Positions 33,680-41,719 of a DNA stretch of 64,000 nt are shown one piece after another (position 1 is the stretch's first letter; the number at the start of each line of letters is the position of its first letter). The position numbers and the translations under genes are program-made. Below the pieces are notes generated by a model. It was not told where the DNA came from. It ran no database searches and saw only the letters and a list, made by a program, of their open reading frames with translations. Source of the stretch: Acidimicrobiales bacterium (GTDB taxonomy: Bacteria > Actinomycetota > Acidimicrobiia > Acidimicrobiales > Aldehydirespiratoraceae); assembly GCA_041394245.1 (NCBI GenBank), contig JAWKIR010000002.1, positions 1,612,001-1,676,000 of the forward strand, in the 5' to 3' direction.

Positions 33680-34488
33680 GTGAGCAGGTGGGCCAGGAGT
33701 TGATGCGCATCGAGGCGACGGATGTCGACCCGGTCGAATCCGTAGGCGTCGAAGAAGGGGGCGACGAGCGCCGGACCGTGCAGTCGGGTCAGCAGCATCG
33801 CCGCTGCGGCGAGATCGAGGTGGCGATCACCGATCCCCGCCCACTGCCATCCGAGGAAGGTCACCTCGCCCGAGGGGTCGAGCCAGATCCTGGCCGGGTC
33901 GAGGGCGCCGTGGACGAACACCGGGTCGGCGACCTCGCCGAGGTCGGCCATGAGGTCGTCGAAGATCCCGGCGAGTTCGGCGGCACCGCGTCCGACATAC
34001 GGGCCGTCGACTGCGTCGGGAACGAGGCCACGGGCGACACGATCGTCGACGATGCCGCGAAGCGTGGCGGTGTCGGCTGCGAACGGGCAGTGGTCGGTCG
34101 GGCGTCGGTGCAGTGCATCGAGCGCAACGGCGAGCGCGTCGACCAACGCCTCGGGCCCCATCGGGTGGCCCGCGGAGGCCGACGTCGCATCGGCGCCGAG
34201 GTGCACCACGACGGCCTCGTCGCCCTCGTCGGCCCGTCCGGATGCGAGCACGCGAGGAGCCGGTGCGACGCCGGCGAGCCACAGCAGCCGATCGGCTTCG
34301 TCGAGCAGGCCCGTCGGGTCAGGGGCCCGTTGCTGCAGGACACCCACATCGACACGCATGGTGGCGGGACGCAGCAGCGTCACTCCACGGTCGTCGCCCG
34401 CGTCGTGAAGGTCGGCGATGTCGAGACCGAGGTCGTCGATCGCCGCACGCACGCCCGGGCCGAACGACCGCGGCTGCTCCGGCGACAC
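33676..34488 (-). CDS. APH/kinase-fold protein with degenerate catalytic residues (predicted pseudokinase)
   Basis: This is a 270-residue protein with the layout of aminoglycoside phosphotransferases. The catalytic loop HGDxxxxN reads HGALDPAR (193-200), so the Asp base is Ala195 and the metal-binding Asn is Arg200. The following VTFLGWQWAGIGDRHLDLA matches the APH DFG-like segment, but Leu212 stands where the metal Asp belongs; the later GD...DLA is kept. It is therefore unlikely to phosphorylate by the usual mechanism. GTG 34488 is two bases after the miaB stop, and the stop overlaps miaA (ATGA), so it is tightly coupled between two tRNA A37 modification genes. Function unknown. Confidence 0.72.
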   Translation of the reverse strand: MSPEQPRSFGPGVRAAIDDLGLDIADLHDAGDDRGVTLLRPATMRVDVGVLQQRAPDPTGLLDEADRLLWLAGVAPAPRVLASGRADEGDEAVVVHLGADATSASAGHPMGPEALVDALAVALDALHRRPTDHCPFAADTATLRGIVDDRVARGLVPDAVDGPYVGRGAAELAGIFDDLMADLGEVADPVFVHGALDPARIWLDPSGEVTFLGWQWAGIGDRHLDLAAAAMLLTRLHGPALVAPFFDAYGFDRVDIRRLDAHQLLAHLLT

Positions 34489-34490
34489 GA

Positions 34491-35945
34491 TCAACCGGCG
34501 GTGACCGGGATGCGGGTGCGGTGGCGGGCCGGGTGCGTGACCTCGACCAGCGAGCCGAGCAGATGGTTGACCCGAGCATCGGTCACCTCGACCTGTGCAT
34601 AGGTTCCGGCCCGCAGCGGGGTCGGCGACGCGAAGTGCACGAGCGTGTTGCGCCGCGTGCGGCCGGTCAGCACCGAGGGGTCCTTCTTCGACGGACCTTC
34701 GACGGTGACCTCTTCGACGTGGCCGACCCGACGCTCGTTGGCGGCACGGCTCGAGCGTTCGATCACGAGACGGAGCCGTTCGTAGCGCTCCACGGCGACG
34801 TCGTGCTCGACGAACTGCTCGGTCATCTCGGCTGCTTCGGTGCCGGGTCGGGGAGAGAACACGAAGGTGAACGCAGCGTCGAACTCGGCGGCAGCAGCCA
34901 CCTCGAGCGTGCGCTCGAAGTCGTCGTCGGTCTCGCCGGGGAACCCGACGATGATGTCGGTCGTGACCGAGAGACCCGGGATCATCTCGCGGGCGCGGGC
35001 GAGCTTTTCGAGATAGCGCTCGCCGGTGTAGCCGCGATGCATGGCGGCGAGGATCGTGTCGCTGCCCGACTGCAGCGGGAAATGGAGGTGCTCGCAGGCT
35101 TCGGGGGTCTCCGCCATCGCGGCGAACACGTCGTCGCGCATGTCCTTCGGGTGCGGGCTGGTGAAGCGCACCCGATGGATGCCCTCGACCGCACCGGCCG
35201 CCCGGAGCAGGTCGGCGAACAGCGGACGGGCCCGCCGATCGTCGAGCCATCGCGTCCCACACCAGTGGGCGTCGTCGTCGGCGAGCGCCGAACGGCGCGC
35301 CACCGCCAGGTCACGGCCGTAGCTGTTGACGTTCTGGCCGAGCAGGGTGACCTCGCTCACGCCGTCGGCGGCGAGTTGTTCGACCTCGGTCACGAGGTCG
35401 CCGAACGGGCGGCTGACCTCCGAGCCGCGCACCGAGGGGACGATGCAGAACGCACACGTGTTGTCGCACCCCACCTGGATGGTGACCCAGCCGGCGTGGT
35501 CGACTTCGCGCCGGGTCGGCAGGGCCGACGGGAACCGGTCGGCGTCTTCACGAGCCGTCGCCTCGAGGATCTCGACGATCGGACCGTGCTGCGCCGCGTG
35601 TTGCAGCAGGTCGAGGGCCCGGTCGACATTGTGGGTGCCGAAGACCACGTCGACATGGCCCGCCCGCTCGGTGATGAGCTCACGGTCCTTCTGGGCGAGA
35701 CAGCCGCCGACGGCGATCTGGAGGTCGGGGTTGGACTCCTTGAGCGCCTTGAGGTGCCCGAGGGCGCCGTAGAGCTTGTTGTCGGCATTCTCGCGGATGC
35801 AGCAGGTGTTGAGCACGACGACGTCGGCGTCGGCGACATCGTCGACGCGGGTCATCCCGTCGGCCTCGAGCAGGCCGGAGATGCGCTCCGAATCGTGCTC
35901 GTTCATCTGGCACCCGTAGGTGCGGATCACATACGACTTCCCCAC
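34491..35945 (-). CDS. miaB: tRNA-2-methylthio-N6-dimethylallyladenosine synthase
   Basis: This is a 484-residue radical SAM methylthiotransferase. The UPF0004 N-terminal domain carries the auxiliary-cluster cysteines C12, C48 and C82. The radical SAM motif CDNTCAFC supplies C160, C164 and C167, and a TRAM RNA-binding domain ends the protein. It thiomethylates i6A37 made by MiaA. GTG 35945 is preceded six bases upstream by TAGCCT, a -10-like hexamer, and this is the first gene of the long minus-strand run to dapE. About 15-20 residues around WCGTRWLDDRR (near 212-222) look like an insertion in the radical SAM domain. Confidence 0.97.
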   Translation of the reverse strand: MGKSYVIRTYGCQMNEHDSERISGLLEADGMTRVDDVADADVVVLNTCCIRENADNKLYGALGHLKALKESNPDLQIAVGGCLAQKDRELITERAGHVDVVFGTHNVDRALDLLQHAAQHGPIVEILEATAREDADRFPSALPTRREVDHAGWVTIQVGCDNTCAFCIVPSVRGSEVSRPFGDLVTEVEQLAADGVSEVTLLGQNVNSYGRDLAVARRSALADDDAHWCGTRWLDDRRARPLFADLLRAAGAVEGIHRVRFTSPHPKDMRDDVFAAMAETPEACEHLHFPLQSGSDTILAAMHRGYTGERYLEKLARAREMIPGLSVTTDIIVGFPGETDDDFERTLEVAAAAEFDAAFTFVFSPRPGTEAAEMTEQFVEHDVAVERYERLRLVIERSSRAANERRVGHVEEVTVEGPSKKDPSVLTGRTRRNTLVHFASPTPLRAGTYAQVEVTDARVNHLLGSLVEVTHPARHRTRIPVTAG

Positions 35946-35951
35946 CCCGCC

Positions 35952-35957
35952 AGGCTA
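35952..35957 (-). promoter_or_regulatory. Putative -10 (TAGCCT) for the miaB-dapE run
   Basis: TAGCCT on the minus strand ends six bases before the miaB GTG. If used, it would give one leaderless message for nine genes. Confidence 0.45.
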
Positions 35958-35969
35958 CCGGCGGGGCTG

Positions 35970-36683
35970 CTAGGCCAGGGCGTCGCCCTCGTCGGCCACC
36001 AGGAGGTAGGCACCGGCACCGACGATCGCTCCGATCAACGGGAAGACGAAGAAGGCCCAGAGCTGCTCGATCGCATCGGAACCGGCGAAGACCGCCATGC
36101 CGAACGACCGGGCCGGGTTGACCGACGTGTTGTCGACCGGGATCGAGATGAGGTGGATCAGGGTCAGCGTGATGCCCACCGTGAGCCCGATGGCGGCCGG
36201 CGGGAAGCCCTTGCGGGTCGTGCTGAGCACCACGAGCACCAGGAGGGCGGTGAGGATGATCTCCGCGACGACCATCGCTCCGAAGTTGAAGAACCCGAAG
36301 TCCTCGCCCCACTGGTTGGTGGCGAACGTCGCCGAGGTCGCCTCGAAATCGTCGGCCGCCCCGTTGCGCACGATCAGGATCACGGCACCACCGGCCAGCG
36401 CGCCCAGGCCTTGGCCGGCGATGTAGAAGGGCACCTTGGCCCGGTCGATCTTGTTCATCAGCGCCATACCGAGGGTGACGGCCGGGTTGATGTGGCATCC
36501 CGACACCGGACCGACGGCATAGGCCGCGATCATGAGCGCAAAGCCGAAGCCGAGGGCGACCGCAAGCACCGCGGCACCATCGAGCGCGCCGGTGCCCGCC
36601 GCCAGTACTGCCACGCCGGGTCCACCCATCATCAAGATGAATGTCCCGATCGCCTCGGCCGCCAGAATCTTCGTGTCACGCAT
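35970..36683 (-). CDS. Aquaporin (AqpZ/MIP family)
   Basis: This is a 237-residue, six-helix water channel with both signature loops: HINPAVT (NPA 66-68) and SVNPARS (NPA 189-191). The narrow-filter region fits water-selective aquaporins better than glycerol facilitators because of the conserved Arg after the second NPA and the length, but selectivity was not resolved further. GGGGGAGG about five bases before ATG 36683 is a strong ribosome site. It sits between recA and miaB, where many Actinobacteria carry recX. Confidence 0.93.
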   Translation of the reverse strand: MRDTKILAAEAIGTFILMMGGPGVAVLAAGTGALDGAAVLAVALGFGFALMIAAYAVGPVSGCHINPAVTLGMALMNKIDRAKVPFYIAGQGLGALAGGAVILIVRNGAADDFEATSATFATNQWGEDFGFFNFGAMVVAEIILTALLVLVVLSTTRKGFPPAAIGLTVGITLTLIHLISIPVDNTSVNPARSFGMAVFAGSDAIEQLWAFFVFPLIGAIVGAGAYLLVADEGDALA

Positions 36684-36786
36684 GGTGACCTCCCCCGTGA
36701 GTGGATCGCGTCCCCAACCCGATCGCTGCCGCGAATCTAGTTTCTCTTTCGAAACTCTGAACGGATGCCCGCGCGAGACTGCAGAC

Positions 36787-37176
36787 ATGCCAGCAATCGC
36801 CCACGAGAAGTACGTCCGTCTCACGACCTTCACCAAGGACGGTCGCCGCAAGGAGTCACCGGTGTGGATCGCCGATCTCGGCGACGGCACCGTCGGCTTC
36901 ACGACCGACAACGACACGTGGAAGGTCAAGCGCATCGCGCACACACCGACAGTGGAGCTGGTGGCGTGCAACATGAAGGGCGTGGCCAAGGAAGGCGCAG
37001 CCACGCGCACGGGCACGGCCACCGTCGTCTCGGGCCAGGCCTTTCGAACCGTCGAGGCCGCGGTGAAATCGAAGTACGGCATCCAGTACCGGGCGATCGA
37101 CGCGTTCTCGAGGCTGTCTCGCCGGTTCAAGCGCCAGGCCGACGCCGGCGTCGGCATCGTCATCACGCTCGACTGA
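36787..37176 (+). CDS. PPOX-class (F420/FMN-dependent) oxidoreductase family protein
   Basis: This is a 129-residue split-barrel protein. YVRLTTFTKDGRRKESPVW and TDNDTWKVKRIAHTPTVELV match short actinobacterial PPOX-class F420-dependent enzymes (Rv2061c-like). These use F420 or flavin for unassigned reductions. The length is typical of the small members. ATG 36787 is preceded by GAGACT and six bases, similar to other leaderless starts here. It converges with recA across a shared terminator. Confidence 0.82.
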   Translation: MPAIAHEKYVRLTTFTKDGRRKESPVWIADLGDGTVGFTTDNDTWKVKRIAHTPTVELVACNMKGVAKEGAATRTGTATVVSGQAFRTVEAAVKSKYGIQYRAIDAFSRLSRRFKRQADAGVGIVITLD

Positions 37177-37205
37177 GCGCGCCGACCCCGTCCGGGCCGA
37201 AACGG

Positions 37206-37235
37206 CGAGTGGACCGCCCGAAGGCGGCCCACTCG
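37206..37235. terminator. Bidirectional hairpin terminator between the PPOX gene and recA
   Basis: A 13-base arm CGAGTGGACCGCC, a CGAA tetraloop and the arm GGCGGCCCACTCG form a near-perfect stem (one wobble/mismatch). It lies between two convergent genes, 29 bases after the PPOX stop and 22 bases after the recA stop. T tracts are weak on both sides, as is usual in high-GC actinobacteria. Confidence 0.75.
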
Positions 37236-37257
37236 TTGGCATCTCGACGCTCGGGGG

Positions 37258-38328
37258 TCAGTCGTCGAGAGCGATCGGCAAATCGTCGGCCTCGGAGAAC
37301 TCCTCGTCGTCCTCGGTGAGGTCGATGCCCGCTGCAGCTTCCTCGATCTCGGGCATGACGGTCTTCCAGACCCGGTCGGAGATCTCGACCATGACCTCGG
37401 GGTTGTCCTGGAGGAACTTCTTGGCGTTCTCGCGGCCCTGGCCGAGCTGTTCGCCGTCGTAGGTGTACCAGGCGCCCGACTTCTTCACGATCGCTTCCTC
37501 GACCGCCAGGTCGAGCACCGAACCCTCCCGGGAGATGCCGGTGCCGTACATGATGTCGAACTCGGCCTGGCGGAACGGCGGAGCGCACTTGTTCTTCACG
37601 ACCTTGACCCGGGTGCGGTTGCCCACGACCTCGACACCGTCCTTGATCGATTCGATACGACGGATGTCGAGTCGGCACGACGAGTAGAACTTCAGCGCTC
37701 GACCACCCGGCGTGGTCTCGGGCGAGCCGAACATCACGCCGATCTTCTCTCGCAGCTGGTTGATGAAGATGCAGACGGTCTGCGACTTGCTGAGGTTGCC
37801 GGTGAGCTTGCGCAACGCCTGCGACATCAGACGGGCCTGGAGACCGACATGGGTGTCGCCCATCTCGCCCTCGATCTCGGCCCGGGGTGTCAGTGCGGCG
37901 ACGGAGTCGATGACGATCACGTCGAGCGCACCGGAACGCACGAGCATGTCGACGATCTCGAGCGCCTGCTCACCGGTGTCGGGCTGGGAGATCAGCAGCT
38001 CGTCGATGTCGACACCGATCGCCTTGGCGTAGACCGGATCCATCGCGTGCTCGGCATCGATGTAGGCGCAGATGCCGCCGTTGCGCTGGGCCTCGGCGAC
38101 CACGTGGGTGGCCAGGGTGGTCTTGCCCGAGGACTCGGGGCCGTAGATCTCGGTGACCCGACCTCGCGGCAGGCCACCGATGCCGAGGGCCAGATCGAGC
38201 GCCAGGGCACCGGTCGGGATCGACTCGATGTTGAGGCTGCCCTTCTCGCCCATCTTCATGACCGAGCCCTTGCCGAACTGCTTCTCGATCTGCCCGAGGG
38301 CCATGTCGAGTGCCTTGTCTCGTTCCAC
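37258..38328 (-). CDS. recA: RecA recombinase
   Basis: This is a 356-residue recombinase and LexA co-protease. Walker A GPESSGKT lies at 63-70, VIVIDSVAAL (Walker B) and FINQLREKIGVMFG (loop L2 region) follow, and the C terminus is acidic. GTG 38328 is chosen because AAGGAG lies about six bases upstream; earlier Met codons are in the leader. A perfect palindromic LexA box lies about 100 bases upstream. No recX follows: the downstream neighbour is a convergent gene. No intein is present. Confidence 0.99.
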   Translation of the reverse strand: MERDKALDMALGQIEKQFGKGSVMKMGEKGSLNIESIPTGALALDLALGIGGLPRGRVTEIYGPESSGKTTLATHVVAEAQRNGGICAYIDAEHAMDPVYAKAIGVDIDELLISQPDTGEQALEIVDMLVRSGALDVIVIDSVAALTPRAEIEGEMGDTHVGLQARLMSQALRKLTGNLSKSQTVCIFINQLREKIGVMFGSPETTPGGRALKFYSSCRLDIRRIESIKDGVEVVGNRTRVKVVKNKCAPPFRQAEFDIMYGTGISREGSVLDLAVEEAIVKKSGAWYTYDGEQLGQGRENAKKFLQDNPEVMVEISDRVWKTVMPEIEEAAAGIDLTEDDEEFSEADDLPIALDD

Positions 38329-38428
38329 TGTGTCTCCTTGATGCGTACGTGGTGATGCTTGCGTGGGCTCGAACCTACGGAGGGGGTGTGACACCCACCG
38401 GCGGGGACGAATGACAAGAACGTAATTG

Positions 38429-38442
38429 CGAACAGCTGTTCG
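38429..38442. promoter_or_regulatory. LexA box upstream of recA
   Basis: CGAACAGCTGTTCG is a perfect 14-base palindrome matching CGAACnnnnGTTCG. A further half-site CCGAAC lies at 38451-38456. It lies between recA (minus) and msrB (plus), about 100 bases from recA and 90 from msrB. recA control is expected; an effect on msrB is possible. Confidence 0.92.
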
Positions 38443-38532
38443 GTCAAGGACCGAACAGCACGACCGGTGGATTTCGGGACCAAAACCGGCGGTGGACGTG
38501 TTCTAACGTGCACCACGACGAAGGAGTCCCCG

Positions 38533-38943
38533 ATGACCGACATCACCGAGACCGACGAGCAGCTCCGGGCACGGCTCACCCCCGAGCAGTACGCCGTCAC
38601 CCAACAGGCCGGCACCGAACGGGCGTTCACCGGCGAGTACTGGGACTGCCACGACGACGGCACCTACCGCTGCATCGTGTGCGACACCGCCCTGTTCACC
38701 AGCGACACGAAGTTCGAATCCGGTTCCGGCTGGCCCAGCTTCTTCGACACCGTCGGCGACGACGTGGTCGAGATCCACACCGACACGAGCCACGGGATGG
38801 TCCGCGAAGAGGCGGTGTGCGCCAACTGCGGCGCCCACCTCGGCCACCGTTTCCCGGACGGTCCGGCCCCCACCGGTCAGCGCTACTGCATGAACTCGGC
38901 GAGCCTGCGGCTGGACCGGGACGGCACCGTCGGCGAGGAGTAG
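38533..38943 (+). CDS. msrB: Peptide-methionine (R)-S-oxide reductase
   Basis: This is a 136-residue MsrB. The zinc site is C47, C50, C96 and C99 (CIVC, CANC). The substrate pocket is GSGWPSF, and the catalytic cysteine is C119 in RYCMNS; the enzyme reduces methionine-R-sulfoxide in damaged proteins. AAGGAG lies about eight bases before ATG 38533. It is divergent from recA across the LexA-box region. A fused or adjacent msrA is not present. Confidence 0.96.
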   Translation: MTDITETDEQLRARLTPEQYAVTQQAGTERAFTGEYWDCHDDGTYRCIVCDTALFTSDTKFESGSGWPSFFDTVGDDVVEIHTDTSHGMVREEAVCANCGAHLGHRFPDGPAPTGQRYCMNSASLRLDRDGTVGEE

Positions 38944-39027
38944 CCGCCCGGCGCGGTACCCTTTCCGGAGAAGCGGCTGGTCGCGGGCAGAGGCCCAGCG
39001 AGAGATCCCCGCTCGAAGGCGTCTCCA

Positions 39028-40392
39028 ATGGCCACCACGTTCGCCGCTCTCGGCGTACCCGACGAGATCGTCGCGGTTCTCGACCGACAACGCATCCGAC
39101 AACCCTTCGAGGTCCAGTCGGCGACGATCCCCGACCTCCTGAAGCGGCGCGATGTCGTCGGCCGGGCCCCGACCGGCTCCGGCAAGACGCTCGCGTTCGG
39201 CATCCCGCTGGTCGCAGGCGTCGACAAGGCCGAACCCAAGCGGCCGGCCGCCCTGGTGCTCGCCCCCACCCGTGAGCTCGCCGACCAGATCGCGTCCGAT
39301 CTCGCCCCGCTCGCCGATGCCGTGGGTCGCAAGGTCCTCGCCGTCTACGGCGGCGTGGGCCTCGAACCGCAGATCAGCAAGCTCAAGCGGGGTGTCGACA
39401 TCCTCGTCGCCACCCCCGGCCGCCTCGAGGACCTGCTTGCCCGACGTGCGCTCACGCTCGAGGACGCCACGATCGTCGTCATCGACGAGGCCGACCGCAT
39501 GGCCGACATGGGATTCATGCCCGTCGTCAAGCGCCTGCTCGACCAGACCGCACCGAAGCGCCAGACGGTGCTCTACTCGGCCACCCTCGACGGCGACGTC
39601 GGCAAGCTCATCTCGCGCTATCAACACAACCCGGTGCGCCACGAAGTCGGGCCCAGCTCACCCGATCTCAAGGCGATGGAGCACCACTTCTGGGAGCTGC
39701 CGCGCACCGAGCGGGTGCCCCTGGCTGCCTCGTGCATCGCCACGTTCGGCCCGACGATCATCTTCACGAGGACGCGTCACGGCGCCGATCGTCTCGCGAA
39801 GCAGCTCGGCAACCTCGGCGTGAAAGCCGCCGCCATCCACGGCAACCGCTCGCAGTCACAGCGCACCCGGGCGCTCGACGACTTCACCCGCGGCAAGGCG
39901 CACGCCATGGTCGCCACCGACGTCGCCGCCCGCGGCATCCATGTCGACGGTGTCGCCTGCGTCATCCACTTCGACCCGGTCGACGAGGACTCCGCCTACG
40001 TCCACCGCAGCGGCCGCACCGCACGTGCCGGCGCCCACGGCAAGGTCATCTCCTTCATCGACCCGGGCCAGACCAAGCTCGTCCGAGCGATGATGCGGCG
40101 CCTCGACCTCCCCGGCGAGATCACGAAGCCGCCCGCGGTCGAAGGCGGCGCCCTGCCCGAGCTGCCGCCCGACACCGACGTCCGCGACGACCGTCCCCCG
40201 CGGCGCGATGACGGACCCCGCCGCAACAACCAGCAGCGACGGCCCAAGGCCCGTACCCGCAAGACCGGCGGCAAGGGCCGCGGTTCGGGCCCGAAGGGCA
40301 AGGGCTCCGGGGCACGCAGCGGCGGCTCCAAGAGCGACGGCGCGAGCCGTGGCAAGGGCCACCCCAAGGGTGGTAGCCGAGGGCCGCGCTGA
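39028..40392 (+). CDS. DEAD-box RNA helicase with basic Gly/Arg/Lys-rich tail
   Basis: This is a 454-residue DEAD-box helicase. Its motifs are APTGSGKT, PTRELA, ATPGR, IDEADRMADMGF, YSAT, ATDVAARGIHVDGV and HRSGRTARAG. After about residue 370 comes a low-complexity tail of about 80 residues, rich in Arg, Lys, Gly and Ser (for example GGKGRGSGPKGKGSG), a typical RNA-binding extension of cold-shock or ribosome-assembly helicases. An AAGG lies about nine bases before ATG 39028. Its core closely resembles the tail-less helicase at 4836-6017, so the pair may be paralogues with divided roles. Confidence 0.93.
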   Translation: MATTFAALGVPDEIVAVLDRQRIRQPFEVQSATIPDLLKRRDVVGRAPTGSGKTLAFGIPLVAGVDKAEPKRPAALVLAPTRELADQIASDLAPLADAVGRKVLAVYGGVGLEPQISKLKRGVDILVATPGRLEDLLARRALTLEDATIVVIDEADRMADMGFMPVVKRLLDQTAPKRQTVLYSATLDGDVGKLISRYQHNPVRHEVGPSSPDLKAMEHHFWELPRTERVPLAASCIATFGPTIIFTRTRHGADRLAKQLGNLGVKAAAIHGNRSQSQRTRALDDFTRGKAHAMVATDVAARGIHVDGVACVIHFDPVDEDSAYVHRSGRTARAGAHGKVISFIDPGQTKLVRAMMRRLDLPGEITKPPAVEGGALPELPPDTDVRDDRPPRRDDGPRRNNQQRRPKARTRKTGGKGRGSGPKGKGSGARSGGSKSDGASRGKGHPKGGSRGPR

Positions 40393-40401
40393 CCGACGGC
40401 G

Positions 40402-41187
40402 TCAGCCCAGCAGGAAGTCTCGGATCCGTGGCATCGCCCGCGGGTCCTGCATCATGAAGACGTGGCCGCCGTCGAACACTTCGAGCACGGCACCGGGGAT
40501 CCCGGCCACGATCGCCTCGGAGTTGCTCACCGGCGCGATGCCGTCGTAGCGGCCGGCGCACACGAGGGTGGGCGCCGTGATGCCCGCGAGGCCGGGGGTC
40601 GCGTCGTGGGTACGGCGTGCCTCGAGTTGGCGGGCGAATCCGGCCGCAGCGTCGGCCGACGCCTCGACCGTCTGCCCCTCACGGAAGTACTCGGTCAGCG
40701 AGCCGAGTCCGGGGATCTCCTCGCCGGGCACGTACCGCGTGTCGAGCAACGGCATCCACGCATCAGCCCGTTCCTCGGCGGTGAGCCGCTGGATCTCGTG
40801 CAACGGATACGACGGCTGCGCGCCACCGGGTGAGGTGCAGTTGAGGACCAATCGGTCGACCAGCCCGGGATGCCGGATGGCGACGTGCTGGGCGACCATC
40901 CCGCCGAAGGAGCTGCCGACCACATGGCAGCGCTCCCATCCGAGCGCGGCGCAGAGGGCCGCGGCGTCGTCGGCGAAATCGGCCATCGTCGGCTGCCCGT
41001 CGCCGTGCGACGTCTGGCCGAGACCTCGCTGGTCGTAGTGGAGGCCTTCGAAGTCGTCGTTGAGCGCCGACTGCGCGGGAGCCGTCCTGCGCAGGTCGCC
41101 CCCACTACCGGAGATGTGCAGGAGCGGAGGACCCGCCCCGTGGATCTCGTAGTACATCGTGAGATCGCGGACATCGACGAACGGCAT
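40402..41187 (-). CDS. Alpha/beta-hydrolase family protein
   Basis: This is a 261-residue alpha/beta hydrolase. The nucleophile elbow is GSSFGG with S93, the acid is in CAGRYDGIAP and the His in FDGGHVFMMQDP. HYDQRGLGQTS is the strand-4 region common to haloperoxidase, enol-lactonase (PcaD) and esterase groups. No signal peptide is present. The substrate cannot be deduced. It converges with the helicase gene and lies nine bases after thpR on the same strand. Confidence 0.87.
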   Translation of the reverse strand: MPFVDVRDLTMYYEIHGAGPPLLHISGSGGDLRRTAPAQSALNDDFEGLHYDQRGLGQTSHGDGQPTMADFADDAAALCAALGWERCHVVGSSFGGMVAQHVAIRHPGLVDRLVLNCTSPGGAQPSYPLHEIQRLTAEERADAWMPLLDTRYVPGEEIPGLGSLTEYFREGQTVEASADAAAGFARQLEARRTHDATPGLAGITAPTLVCAGRYDGIAPVSNSEAIVAGIPGAVLEVFDGGHVFMMQDPRAMPRIRDFLLG

Positions 41188-41196
41188 GATCGGACC

Positions 41197-41694
41197 CTAC
41201 GCCGAGAGCGACCTCCGGGTCACGGTGGTGTAGCGGGCTCCGTCGGCGTGGAGTTCACTTCGCACGAGGGCGATCTCGTCGACCACGAAGCGGGCGGCGA
41301 TCGCCGCGCCGTCGGCCGAGGTGGCCCCACCACCTCGTTGGCGGGCGAGGGTGAGGTGCCCGCGGAATCCGTCGACATGCGGTGCGGCACCGACATCAGG
41401 ACGGGCGGCCCACACCGCGCCAGCCAGCGCGTCGAGTCCGCGAACCGGTGCCACGACGAGTCCCGGTTCGAGCCGCTGCACCGTCGGACCGAGCTCGGCC
41501 TCGGCGCGCCGACCATCGATCTCGCCGACCAGCTCGACCGCGGTGGCTTCATCGACATCGCCCAGAAAGCGGAGTGTGATGTGCCATTGGTCGGGCGTGG
41601 TCCATCGCAGTCTCGGAGCCTCGGCACGCGGGAGCCCGGCGAGCAGGTCGGCGACCGGAGGCGGAGGCCAGACGGCGACGAAGAGGCGGGGCAC
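41197..41694 (-). CDS. thpR: RNA 2',3'-cyclic phosphodiesterase (LigT/2H family)
   Basis: This is a 165-residue two-histidine phosphoesterase. The two HxT motifs are HIT (38-40, in WHITLRFLGDV) and HLT (113-115, in RGHLTLARQR). These enzymes open 2',3'-cyclic phosphates in RNA or tRNA halves. GTG 41694 (VPRLFVAVWPP) is chosen because TAGTTT, a -10-like hexamer, ends seven bases upstream and the family usually begins with RLFVA. The promoter overlaps that of the divergent lipoprotein gene. Confidence 0.9.
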   Translation of the reverse strand: MPRLFVAVWPPPPVADLLAGLPRAEAPRLRWTTPDQWHITLRFLGDVDEATAVELVGEIDGRRAEAELGPTVQRLEPGLVVAPVRGLDALAGAVWAARPDVGAAPHVDGFRGHLTLARQRGGGATSADGAAIAARFVVDEIALVRSELHADGARYTTVTRRSLSA

Positions 41695-41701
41695 CAGGGG
41701 G

Positions 41702-41711
41702 AAACTAGTGT
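41702..41711. promoter_or_regulatory. Overlapping divergent -10 elements (bidirectional promoter)
   Basis: AAACTAGTGT reads TAGTGT on the plus strand (41706-41711, eight bases before ATG 41720) and TAGTTT on the minus strand (41702-41707, seven bases before GTG 41694). The two hexamers share the TA dinucleotide, so one symmetric element could fire leaderless transcripts in both directions. Confidence 0.5.
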
Positions 41712-41719
41712 TCGAATCG

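Noticed and set aside
34113..36740. Plus-strand open frame of 875 codons
   Set aside because: Antisense to the pseudokinase, miaB and aquaporin genes; composition is typical of reverse-complement GC3 shadows.
41709..41718. tRNA T-loop-like GTTCGAATC
   Set aside because: The flanking bases cannot form a cloverleaf and both sides are coding starts.
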